Assembly (NCBI GenBank): GCA_027061705.1
Contig: JAMOVB010000163.1
Location: 1 to 5,185, forward strand
Source of the DNA: Desulfurococcales archaeon
GTDB taxonomy: Archaea > Thermoproteota > Thermoprotei_A > Sulfolobales > NBVN01
Reading direction: 5' to 3'
Length of the DNA stretch: 5,185 nt
Part shown: piece by piece, positions 1-5,185 of the stretch
Position numbering within the stretch: position 1 is the first letter of the stretch
Layout of the letters: the number at the start of each line of letters is the position of its first letter
Position numbers and translations under genes: made by a program
Notes under the pieces: model-generated
What the model was told of the DNA's origin: nothing
The model's input: only the letters and a program-made list of their open reading frames with translations
The model's database searches: none

Positions 1-1244
1 CCGAAGAGCTCCGCAGGTTCTGTAAACCTAGTCAGCAGGTATTTGAAGAACTTAGCGTTGAGTAGCTCAGCCGCCCTCCTGACTATAGCGGACTTAGCCG
101 TGTTATGCGATACTAGGGCGTTAGAAACGAAGGAATGCGTTACTGGCACATGCAGATCGTATACCGGGGTTAACTCCTTAATAACCCTAACACGCTCCAC
201 TACGTCGAAGGTCAGCCCCCCTAGAAACGCTAGGGGGAGCTGGCTTAAAGCCTCCCACACCTTCCCAAGGAACGACTCAAGCATTATGTGAAGCTCCCTG
301 CCTTGTGGGCCGCAGGCTCGCAGGAACGCACATAACCTAGCAATTGAGCCGCGATCCCTAATCACAAGCTCCCGCGTCTTGACATCCTCTCTATAAATGG
401 CTAGGACGCCATACGTTACTAACGCTGCATGAAGCGCTCTCGTAATCCCCTCACTAACAGCGGATCCTATAGTAATGCGGATGCCGTCATCCTGCCTCTC
501 CACAGAGCCATAATACCTCACGACACCGGCCAAAAAAGCGGCTAAGGAAGCGCCCCCCTCAAGAGCTACTGAGGGTAGCCTGCCAAGCGTTAAAGACCTT
601 AAACCCTCAAGCAGCTGAGGAGATGCGCCATTAACGAGTACCCTACGGCCTCCAGCCTCGACCGCCGCCCCATGCGTCCTCAGCACGGTAACGTCATAGT
701 GTAGGAGGTTAACGGGGCATTCAAAGATGCTATAGCGATTTCCAGTGCTTTTAAGACGCGGCTTGGCTGAGAACGCAGCTAGTGCCGCCGCTAGGGAGGT
801 ATGGGTGCTTCTGCCCGAAGGGGCGGGAGGCGCTAACTTAACTAGGGTGCCTGGACTCAAGGCGTCCGCCCTAACCCATCCACACGGCGTTAGTAGGGGG
901 TGGTTAGCCGTAACCCTTAACCTTAAACCGAGCCTAGTCGTTAGCTCAACAGTTTCAGGAACTATGTATGCGTGCCACTCGGTAGCAACGTGTGAGGCGT
1001 GTAGCGGTATGTTAACCGAGTATATGCCAGGGACGCTCGCCTTCAGCAGCGAGTCTATGTAGGCCAGCGTGCCATCACGCAACGCTATGAGCGTGTCTGA
1101 GGCGACGCATCCTGGCTCACCTATCAATACGGCGTGCTCACGCGATAGTAGCGTGAGCGTCACTACCCTAGCTTCCTCCTCCCTACCGACGAACGGGGAG
1201 TGCAGCTTCCTCAGAAACTCCCTGATCTTAGTATGCTCTGCCAT
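1..1244 (-). CDS. MoxR/RavA-type AAA+ ATPase interrupted by an intein (3' end beyond window)
   Basis: Reading the minus strand from the ATG at 1244-1242 gives 414 uninterrupted codons to the left edge. Residues 1-45 end in HAVLIGEPG, and after a 336-residue intein (residues 46-381) the extein resumes as [13 protein letters not shown] and ends near [13 protein letters not shown]. Joined, the exteins give the Walker A motif GEPGTAKS and the segment [13 protein letters not shown], which closely resembles the equivalent region of MoxR ATPases of the RavA subgroup (E. coli RavA has YLMTRFSTPEEVFG). Family knowledge: MoxR AAA+ proteins are chaperone-like ATPases that usually act with a VWA-domain partner; no partner is visible here. 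Start choice: an in-frame stop lies at 1251-1253 and a GAGGT ribosome site sits 8 nt upstream of the ATG. The ATPase cannot bind ATP normally until the intein is removed, because the P-loop glycines and lysine 384 are otherwise far apart. The sensor and arginine-finger regions are outside the window. The MoxR assignment is firm; the RavA subgroup is likely. Confidence 0.9.
   Translation of the reverse strand, partial: MAEHTKIREFLRKLHSPFVGREEEARVVTLTLLSREHAVLIGEPGCVASDTLIALRDGTLAYIDSLLKASVPGIYSVNIPLHASHVATEWHAYIVPETVELTTRLGLRLRVTANHPLLTPCGWVRADALSPGTLVKLAPPAPSGRSTHTSLAAALAAFSAKPRLKSTGNRYSIFECPVNLLHYDVTVLRTHGAAVEAGGRRVLVNGASPQLLEGLRSLTLGRLPSVALEGGASLAAFLAGVVRYYGSVERQDDGIRITIGSAVSEGITRALHAALVTYGVLAIYREDVKTRELVIRDRGSIARLCAFLRACGPQGRELHIMLESFLGKVWEALSQLPLAFLGGLTFDVVERVRVIKELTPVYDLHVPVTHSFVSNALVSHNTAKSAIVRRAAELLNAKFFKYLLTRFTEPAELF
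102..1109 (-). mobile_element. Intein (336 aa) inserted in the MoxR Walker A motif, with degenerate LAGLIDADG domain
   Basis: This in-frame insertion starts with Cys46 of the precursor (block [14 protein letters not shown]) and ends with NALVSHN, followed by extein Thr382. Splicing residues seen: Cys1; block B TANH with Thr67 and His70 (intein numbering); block [16 protein letters not shown] with Asp318 and His325; penultimate His335; terminal Asn336; +1 Thr. This is a class 1 intein with a complete set of catalytic residues, so it should self-splice to restore GEPG-TAKS. Between blocks B and F are about 240 residues. They include [16 protein letters not shown], at 501-548, which aligns with the first LAGLIDADG helix (AyLlGllaGDGsi), followed by IRITIGS and an ALVTYG segment typical of that fold. 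The catalytic Asp and the Gly before it are both replaced by Tyr (Tyr245 of the precursor is at the Asp position), and no convincing second motif is visible. The homing endonuclease is therefore probably dead and the intein fixed or vertically inherited; this last step is inference. Confidence 0.93.
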
Positions 1245-1252
1245 AGCCCCCT

Positions 1253-1257
1253 ACCTC
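1253..1257 (-). promoter_or_regulatory. Ribosome binding site of the MoxR gene
   Basis: On the minus strand GAGGT lies 8 nt upstream of the ATG at 1244, with a further G-run in between. It matches the archaeal 16S 3' end complement (GGAGGTGAT) and supports this start. Confidence 0.6.
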
Positions 1258-1280
1258 TTGATGAATTATTCCGTGAGTTA

Positions 1281-1290
1281 CCCTATAAAG
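1281..1290 (-). promoter_or_regulatory. TATA box of the MoxR gene
   Basis: CTTTATAGGG on the minus strand lies about 37 nt upstream of the ATG. With the usual archaeal spacing of about 25 nt, transcription would begin near 1260 and give a short leader that just includes the ribosome site. The call rests on sequence match and spacing only. Confidence 0.5.
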
Positions 1291-1337
1291 GTATGTTAAG
1301 ATAAGAGAAGAATGGGTGTTACCAGCTTGAGCGACGC

Positions 1338-1352
1338 GTAAAAGCTAATAAG
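1338..1352 (+). promoter_or_regulatory. Possible promoter of tRNA-Pro
   Basis: An A/T-rich stretch, GTAAAAGCTAATAAG, lies 34-48 nt upstream of the tRNA. A start about 25 nt downstream would leave a leader of roughly 15-20 nt for RNase P to remove. No perfect TATA match is present, so this is weak. The gap between the divergent MoxR and tRNA genes (1245-1385) holds nothing else I can identify. Confidence 0.3.
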
Positions 1353-1385
1353 ACGGGCTAACCGATAACGATTGGATGCTGTGGT

Positions 1386-1486
1386 GGGGCCGTAGTTTAG
1401 CTTGGGAGAATGCGGGGTTCGGGTCCGCACACGGCGCTCGGCGAAAGTCCCCGTGGTCCGGGGTTCAAATCCCCGCGGCCCCACCA
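1386..1486 (+). tRNA. tRNA-Pro (anticodon CGG) with intron
   Basis: The acceptor stem GGGGCCG (1386-1392) pairs fully with CGGCCCC (1476-1482), followed by discriminator A and an encoded CCA (1484-1486). The D stem is GTTT with GAAT, including two G-U pairs. The anticodon stem CGGGG (1413-1417) pairs with CCCCG (1449-1453). The mature loop TTCGGGT gives anticodon CGG at 1420-1422, with G37 as usual for tRNA-Pro. The T stem CGGGG/CCCCG carries the loop TTCAAAT. The variable loop is five bases. A 24-nt intron lies at 37/38. Mature length is 77 nt with CCA. The tRNA reads the proline codon CCG. No competing anticodon register keeps both the stem and the splice motif. Confidence 0.95.
1424..1447 (+). 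other. tRNA intron (24 nt) at position 37/38, canonical bulge-helix-bulge
   Basis: The splice motif is complete. Exon bases TTCG (1418-1421) pair with intron bases CGAA (1442-1445) as the four-pair central helix. The 5' bulge is G1422 G1423 T1424, cut after G1423. The 3' bulge is A1446 G1447 T1448, cut after G1447. An inner helix CCG/CGG (1425-1427 with 1439-1441) closes an 11-nt loop, and the anticodon stem is the outer helix. This is the classic substrate of the archaeal tRNA splicing endonuclease. Confidence 0.92.
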
Positions 1487-1488
1487 TC

Positions 1489-1512
1489 GTTGTTTTATTC
1501 AGTATTTTCTTT
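1489..1512 (+). terminator. T-rich terminator after tRNA-Pro
   Basis: Directly after the CCA come three T tracts (TTTT at 1493 and 1505, TTT at 1510) without a stem. T-rich tracts of this kind are the usual archaeal intrinsic termination signal. Confidence 0.5.
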
Positions 1513-1521
1513 AGTGGCATA

Positions 1522-1530
1522 TCTTTATTC
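1522..1530 (+). promoter_or_regulatory. Possible TATA box of the broken exported-protein gene
   Basis: TCTTTATTC lies about 30-38 nt before the ATG at 1561. A start 25 nt downstream would give a leader of about 10 nt. The sequence before the ATG (AAGGCGAG) is only a weak ribosome site, which fits a nearly leaderless transcript. Confidence 0.35.
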
Positions 1531-1560
1531 GCTCTCTACAACGTCAATAAAGGCGAGTAG

Positions 1561-3241
1561 ATGGTTGCCCGTGCCCGTAGGTTGGTTGTTGTTGCGTTAG
1601 TGCTTGCAGTGCTGGCGGCGCTTCCGTAACGCTACTAAGCAACACGCTAATCAGCTACACCATAGACAAACTTCCTAAGGAAGGAATAACAATAAAATAC
1701 GCATCAATAAACCCAGCCATACCGCCGTTTATAGTTAGGTTGCCTAAGCCGAGGATATACGTCACGGATCTAGCAGGGAGGAGTATCGTTGGGATCGTTG
1801 TGAACGTGTTCGGTGGAATGCCGGGGGCAAGGTTAACGTACCTAGGCAGAGTAGCTGGCAACGGCAACTCTGCCTCACTAACCTCCAACATAATGAGAAA
1901 GGTCGGAACGGATATTCTGCCGAAGTGGCGTTCAACGCTGGGAAGCACTCAAGGAGTTAAGACAGCACTACTCACATTCATTGACGTTCTAATCCCTGCC
2001 AAGAACGGCGAGTTCGAGGTCTACTCCTTCGTTAGGACCATACCGATAAACTTGGGGTTACTTAGCAGAGGGTATAGGATAGTGTCGATTAAGGTAACAG
2101 TGGACACAGCAGCAGTAGAACCAGCTGAAGTCATAAGCGCGGGTAATGTCAGTACTGGCGCTAACGCAGGTAAGGTTCCTAAAGCGGCGCTCAACACGCT
2201 TAATACCGAGGGGGCGGAGATCGGGAAGAAATGTGAGACACTCTTCTGCGGCAGGTTTACGTGCGTGTGCTATTGTAGTAAGTGGGTTCTAGAGAGAACA
2301 TACGCGCATATTGAGGATAAATTAATACCTCCTATCGTGATGGCTAGGTGGGCACGGAAATACCATACCGCGCCGCAGGCAATGCTTCTTGCCGACCTAG
2401 CCTTCGCCTTCAATGACACAGTCATGAACTGGTTCAGAATCTATGCCTCCGTAAAGATAGCTGGGTCACCGCATGTTACGCTACTGCAGTGGGAATCCTT
2501 TACAAATAGGTTCGATTTTAGCTACGCTAAAGCATTCTTCAACTCACGATGGGTTAATAGGGCGCCGAGCTTCAGAGACGACGCGATAGTGACGATAGGC
2601 TTCATAGGCTCAGCCACGCTAGGCGAGTTCAGAAAGTATGAGGCATACTGCTACTGCGGCCTAACTAACTCGGAATGTAGTAGTAATGACTACCGGGCGA
2701 CGGATGTGACGGCCAATATAACCATAATGGATATAAGCCTGAGGAAGTCGGGTGATGAGTGGGTAGGTACGTACGGCTACCTAATCGATAATAACCTCAA
2801 CGATGGGAAGGGCCTGCAGAAACTGTGGGCTCTGGGATGGGGCACTCCAAACCACTAAGCTTAAGAGCAGGTACGGGGGAGGTAAGGTACTTCTACACAG
2901 GCTCCAAAACAAGTGAGATAGATATGGGGATAGACGTAGGTGATGTGGCGGCATGGTTCATCACTAAAGGAGGAGTGAAGGCGCCAGCATGGATTAAGGA
3001 TCTACCGTTAGACGCCGGAATCGACTGGGGAATGAAGGAAACCGTTAACGGCGCCATATTCCTCCATGTCATTAGCTACTACTCAAACACGGTAGTCTTC
3101 CTTACAACATACGTGTCTCGAGACAAGGTGTACCTAGGCAATGAGAAAGAACCGCTGAAGTTAACGTACTTTGACGTAGATATATATATCCGTAGTCTAG
3201 CATCTGAGTCTGCAACAAGTAGATTTAACAGCTTTCCTTGA
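1561..3241 (+). pseudogene. Unrecognised exported cysteine-containing protein, broken by two one-base frameshifts
   Basis: Function unknown. ATG 1561, directly after an in-frame stop, opens a signal-like stretch (three Arg, then LVVVALVLAVLAAL) that stops at 1627. The 3' neighbour frame then stays open from there to the stop at 2856-2858, but has no ATG, GTG or TTG before 1740. It can be joined to the signal by one extra base near CTTCC (about 1621-1625). A third open segment runs to the stop at 3239-3241, joined by one extra base near CCAAACC (about 2846-2852). The restored protein is 560 residues. It contains eight Cys in two clusters (225, 230, 235, 237, 239 and 364, 366, 373), suiting disulfides or metal binding outside the cell, and sequons NVS, NDT and NIT. 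It looks beta-rich and has no clear C-terminal anchor. Both lesions look like loss of one base in a short homopolymer, so they are either decay or sequence error. Programmed slippage is possible but no standard slippery site is seen. Confidence 0.7.
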
Positions 3242-3290
3242 ACCGAAACCAACACCACATTATCCCTGAGCTTAGTCTATACCCCTACCT

Positions 3291-3311
3291 CGTGGTTCCT
3301 AGTTCAAATCC
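3291..3311 (+). repeat. Degenerate direct repeat of the tRNA-Pro 3' half
   Basis: This stretch matches tRNA positions 1452-1472 at 17 of 21 bases without gaps: CGTGGT, one further C, and GTTCAAATCC are shared in the same register. In the tRNA these bases cover the end of the anticodon stem, the variable loop and the T arm. The copy cannot fold a T stem (CCTAG against CCGTC), so it is not a working tRNA. Upstream, TTAGTCTA at 3272-3279 faintly recalls a D arm. It may be a decayed attachment-site copy, a tRNA relic, or chance. The rest of 3242-3387 shows nothing I can assign. Confidence 0.35.
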
Positions 3312-3387
3312 GTCTCTCAAAACAAGTTATTAATGTAATATTGTGATGTTATGCATAGTAGCTAATGTTGGTTACAGTTACGGCGAA

Positions 3388-3446
3388 CGCGGATGATGAG
3401 GGAAGCTCCCTGAAACGCTGTGATGAGCCTAGACCAGGCTGATGCG
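3388..3446 (+). ncRNA. Box C/D guide sRNA (2'-O-methylation guide)
   Basis: All four boxes match the archaeal consensus in the right order and spacing: box C ATGATGA (3393-3399), D' CTGA (3410-3413), C' GTGATGA (3420-3426) and D CTGA (3439-3442). The D' guide is 10 nt (GGGAAGCTCC) and the D guide is 12 nt (GCCTAGACCAGG). A short terminal stem CGC/GCG (3388-3390 with 3444-3446) closes it. By the rule that the methylated base pairs with the fifth guide nucleotide upstream of D or D', the predicted targets are CCUGGUCUAGGC (fifth base, G) and GGAGCUUCCC (fifth base, C). The first resembles the U8 to G15 region of some tRNAs, which is inference. In archaea such RNAs bind L7Ae, Nop5 and fibrillarin. 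The gene overlaps the 3' end of the glycosyltransferase on the other strand, whose stop codon falls inside the D guide. No clear promoter is seen upstream. Confidence 0.85.
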
Positions 3447-4880
3447 GCTCCCAACAACGCGCTCAGCATTTAATACGGTGTACGCCATCGGCGCTAGGAG
3501 GAGCGCGGCCCACGCCGCCGTCGCTAGGTTCCCGAGTACGGAGTTTGCTATGACGGCACACGCAAGGTAGGTGAGGAGGGCTAGCTCCGCCTTAAACCCT
3601 CCGCGCAGACGCCCCTCCAACTCTCCCTTAGGCGTCACACCGCTGGGTGGGCGCAGTCTCAGTAGGGCCGCTAACGTGCCAATTAGCACTGAGAATGATA
3701 GCGAGACGGTAATGGCGGTTGACGATCCTAAGACCTTTACGGCCTCGAGCGCTGTTAACCCAGCCTCACGTAACGACAGGTAGTAAGCGTAGCCATACAT
3801 GCCGAGCAAGGCTGCTAGGACAGCAGCCGGTACCAGCCCTAAGGACATGACGTCGGCCCGAAGGAATGCTGAGGTAGCGGGTATCGCCATTAACGCCAAG
3901 CCTAACGCAGCTTGAGGGATGTACTGCGTGAGGAAGAGCGTCGCCTCGACCTTACGTAGCAGCGAGTACGGTGACTTCCTAAGGTATTTAATCCCCTTAA
4001 TCAAGGCATCCATAGCCCCATATGCCCACCTCCGCTGCTGAATCTTTAGGGCCAGGTACTTTGAAGGCACTAGGACTCCGAGGACAGCATCATCTGCGTA
4101 GCCAACTCTATACCCGCCCCCGAATAGTTTCGTCCCTATATGCATGTCGTCCTGCACAACACCCTCATCCCAGAACCCGACCCCCTTAAGGGCCCTCACA
4201 TCGAAGGCCGTTCCCGAGCCCAGCGGGTATATGAAGCCGCCGGCCCTAAACCTCCCCCTATAGAGCGTGTCGACGAGGAACTTCATCGATCTAGACACGC
4301 TTAACGCGAGCTTCGTCGGCACTAGCCAGTAGCCCTCCCACCTGCTCACGCATGCCGCGTAGCCTCGCTTAATGCAGGACACCAGCGTGCTGAAGTACCC
4401 CCTACCCGGCCTACTATCTACGTCAAGTATCACCACTACCTCAGCATCTAGCCTTGCTAAAGCCCAGTTGAGCGCGGCTGCCCTACCCTTACCTCCGCCG
4501 TCTCTAATCATGAAGCGCACCTTAAGCCCAAGCTTCCTAGCAAGCGCCTCCACAGCTGCTTTAAGCTCTCCAGCCTTCTCAGGCGGGTCGTCGCAGACTA
4601 TGGCTACGACGTAACTGCTGCCCAGCTCGTCCTTAAGGTTGCTTAGGTGCTTAACGATCCCGAGAACTAGGTCTTCCGGCTCGTTTTTTATGGGGATTAG
4701 CACGGCAAGCCTTGCGGTGGGCTTGCCGCCATCAGCGTTAACGGCCGCCCCGCTACTATAGCGTCTGGACGGCATTCCCTTAATATAGTATATGGCGTGA
4801 AGCAACCCTATAAGCGCTGGGGGAAGCAGAAGCGTTAGGAACGTCACAAGCTGCGCGTGGCAGCTGAAGAATAGCTGCAT
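3429..4880 (-). CDS. Membrane-bound processive family 2 glycosyltransferase
   Basis: This 483-residue inner-membrane enzyme probably transfers sugars from a nucleotide-sugar to a growing glycan at the cytoplasmic face. One N-terminal membrane helix (about 12-32) precedes a GT-A catalytic domain (about 56-310), followed by about five hydrophobic segments (near 315-340, 345-368, 385-407, 431-450 and 453-470). Motifs in order: PIKNEPED (63-70), DD at 97-98 for the nucleotide, DVD at 153-155 for the metal, VQDD at 242-245 in place of the TED acceptor-base motif, and QQRRW at 281-285 (QxxRW, typical of cellulose and hyaluronan synthase-like enzymes). VTPKG at 415-419 also fits these enzymes. The sugar and product cannot be read from sequence; extracellular polysaccharide or surface glycan is a reasonable inference. 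Start: ATG 4880 is the first possible start after the in-frame stop at 4953-4955, with GGTGAG 6 nt upstream. No co-directional neighbour is in view. The stop codon lies within an sRNA gene on the opposite strand. Confidence 0.9.
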   Translation of the reverse strand: MQLFFSCHAQLVTFLTLLLPPALIGLLHAIYYIKGMPSRRYSSGAAVNADGGKPTARLAVLIPIKNEPEDLVLGIVKHLSNLKDELGSSYVVAIVCDDPPEKAGELKAAVEALARKLGLKVRFMIRDGGGKGRAAALNWALARLDAEVVVILDVDSRPGRGYFSTLVSCIKRGYAACVSRWEGYWLVPTKLALSVSRSMKFLVDTLYRGRFRAGGFIYPLGSGTAFDVRALKGVGFWDEGVVQDDMHIGTKLFGGGYRVGYADDAVLGVLVPSKYLALKIQQRRWAYGAMDALIKGIKYLRKSPYSLLRKVEATLFLTQYIPQAALGLALMAIPATSAFLRADVMSLGLVPAAVLAALLGMYGYAYYLSLREAGLTALEAVKVLGSSTAITVSLSFSVLIGTLAALLRLRPPSGVTPKGELEGRLRGGFKAELALLTYLACAVIANSVLGNLATAAWAALLLAPMAYTVLNAERVVGSRISLV

Positions 4881-4886
4881 GATTCG

Positions 4887-4898
4887 CTCACCGCCTCC
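4887..4898 (-). promoter_or_regulatory. Ribosome binding site of the glycosyltransferase
   Basis: The minus strand reads GGAGGCGGTGAG, ending 6 nt before the ATG at 4880. Both GGAGG and GGTGA match the archaeal 16S 3' end complement, and GGTGA has the better spacing. Confidence 0.65.
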
Positions 4899-4957
4899 GT
4901 AGCAGTAGCTATTACGGCTAATCGCATACCGCCAAGCCCATTTGAGGAAGTTTTACC

Positions 4958-4967
4958 AGCTTATAAG
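4958..4967 (-). promoter_or_regulatory. Possible TATA box of the glycosyltransferase
   Basis: CTTATAAGCT on the minus strand lies about 77 nt upstream of the ATG, so the leader would be about 50-57 nt. The element is nearly palindromic and could also serve the plus strand. Nearby TTAATTAATTAA (4986-4997) is A/T-rich but too far upstream to be the box for this gene. Confidence 0.4.
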
Positions 4968-5025
4968 GGTAGTGCGGGCTGAACGTTAATTAATTAAGCT
5001 ACGCAAGACCGGCTAATTTACTGTT

Positions 5026-5051
5026 ACTTACCCTCAGATATTCAGGTAAGT
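5026..5051 (+). repeat. 7-bp inverted repeat, possible operator
   Basis: ACTTACC (5026-5032) and GGTAAGT (5045-5051) are perfect inverted copies separated by 12 bases, with an A/T-rich centre (GATAT). The right arm abuts the candidate TATA box of the downstream gene. The half-site spacing, one to two helical turns, suits a dimeric regulator, and the downstream gene may itself encode a DNA-binding protein. The function is inference. Confidence 0.35.
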
Positions 5052-5060
5052 CTATTTTAG
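5051..5060 (+). promoter_or_regulatory. Possible TATA box of the right-edge gene
   Basis: TCTATTTTAG is centred about 40 nt before the TTG at 5095. A start about 25 nt downstream, near 5080, would give a leader of about 15 nt that still carries the ribosome site. Confidence 0.4.
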
Positions 5061-5082
5061 GAAGTGCGCGATTAATTCAAAT

Positions 5083-5087
5083 AGGTG
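5083..5087 (+). promoter_or_regulatory. Ribosome binding site that selects a TTG start
   Basis: AGGTG, followed by TGA, lies 7 nt before TTG 5095. No ATG or GTG occurs in this frame between the upstream stop at 5047-5049 and the TTG, so this site decides the start. Confidence 0.55.
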
Positions 5088-5094
5088 TGACTTC

Positions 5095-5185
5095 TTGCCC
5101 GAGCTTGACGACGTCATCGAGTGGTTGAGGAGAAGGGGGGACGTATTCATCAACGCTAGAAGACTTGCTAAGGCATTCAAGATGA
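5095..5185 (+). CDS. Probable winged-helix DNA-binding protein, N-terminal 30 residues (cut by window edge)
   Basis: From TTG 5095 the frame stays open to the right edge. The 30 residues show an acidic-basic helix (PELDDVIEWLRRRG), a short strand (DVFIN) and a second helix (ARRLAKAFKM). The order helix, strand, helix with ARxLAKxF is what the start of a winged helix-turn-helix domain looks like, where the second helix precedes the recognition helix. I do not recognise the specific family, and the recognition helix is outside the window. An inverted repeat in its promoter would fit self-regulation. The gene is divergent from the glycosyltransferase, with a 214-base gap between them. Confidence 0.5.
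   Translation, partial: MPELDDVIEWLRRRGDVFINARRLAKAFKM

Noticed and set aside
195..240. [11 protein letters not shown] as a second LAGLIDADG motif of the intein
   Set aside because: The acid does not fall at the catalytic position, and the segment runs straight into intein block F (FDVVERVRV), so it is more likely part of the Hint fold.
43..1299. Three plus-strand ORFs (43-291, 745-1062, 1069-1299)
   Set aside because: They are antisense shadows of the MoxR/intein gene, whose minus-strand frame has clear family motifs throughout.
1296..1520. Minus-strand ORF containing GPRGFEPRT
   Set aside because: This peptide is the familiar false translation of a tRNA gene read backwards; the region is the tRNA-Pro gene.
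1376..1600. Plus-strand ORF of 74 codons
   Set aside because: It reads through the tRNA, its intron and the terminator, so it is not a protein gene.
1655..1948. Minus-strand ORF of 97 codons
   Set aside because: It is a shadow opposite the long plus-strand frame of the exported protein, with no recognisable motif.
2740..2775. GTGATGA at 2750 as another C/D sRNA
   Set aside because: No partner D, D' or C' boxes occur at suitable spacing, and it lies inside coding sequence.
3291..3330. A second functional tRNA suggested by GTTCAAATCC
   Set aside because: The flanking bases do not form a T stem, and no acceptor or anticodon stem can be built around it.
3399..3411. Hairpin AGGGA-AGC-TCCCT as a bidirectional terminator
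   Set aside because: No T tract follows on either strand, and the bases are better explained as part of box C, the D' guide and box D' of the sRNA.
3571..4614. Plus-strand ORFs inside the glycosyltransferase (3571-3783, 4372-4614)
   Set aside because: They are antisense to a well-supported glycosyltransferase with catalytic motifs in order; low-complexity Ser/Ala/Arg content is typical of shadows.
1..5185. CRISPR array, insertion sequence or toxin-antitoxin pair
   Set aside because: No regularly spaced repeats, transposase motifs, terminal inverted repeats or small paired genes were seen on either strand.

Overview
The window looks like a thermophilic archaeon, most likely a member of Thermoproteota (Crenarchaeota). 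The reasons are a proline tRNA with a canonical archaeal bulge-helix-bulge intron and an encoded CCA end, a box C/D guide RNA with perfect archaeal boxes, TATA-type promoters, Shine-Dalgarno sites of the GGTGA/GAGGT type, a TTG start, and archaeal-style protein families. I cannot name the species from the sequence.

Layout. (1) Positions 1-1244, minus strand: the 5' part of a MoxR/RavA-type AAA+ ATPase that runs off the left edge. Its Walker A motif (GEPG/TAKS) is split by a complete 336-residue intein at 102-1109, which is easy to miss because no complete ORF closes inside the window. The intein keeps every splicing residue but carries a LAGLIDADG endonuclease motif whose catalytic acid is lost. 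(2) 1386-1486, plus strand: tRNA-Pro(CGG) with a 24-nt intron, followed by T-rich termination tracts. (3) 1561-3241, plus strand: an unrecognised exported protein with eight cysteines, broken by two one-base frameshifts (near 1621 and near 2850), so either a pseudogene or two homopolymer sequence errors. About 50 bases after it lies a decayed copy of part of the 3' half of the tRNA-Pro gene, which may be a remnant of an integration event. (4) 3388-3446, plus strand: a box C/D sRNA overlapping, antisense, the 3' end of the next gene. (5) 3429-4880, minus strand: a membrane-bound processive family 2 glycosyltransferase. (6) 4881-5094: a divergent promoter region with a 7-bp inverted repeat, then the first 30 codons of a probable winged-helix protein on the plus strand, cut by the right edge.

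The genes do not form an obvious pathway. The glycosyltransferase and the exported protein may both belong to the cell surface. The MoxR ATPase is probably a chaperone-like ATPase that normally partners a VWA-domain protein, which would lie beyond the left edge if present. The strongest points are the intein in the ATP-binding loop, the C/D sRNA embedded antisense in a gene end, and the tRNA-adjacent broken gene with a tRNA-like repeat behind it.
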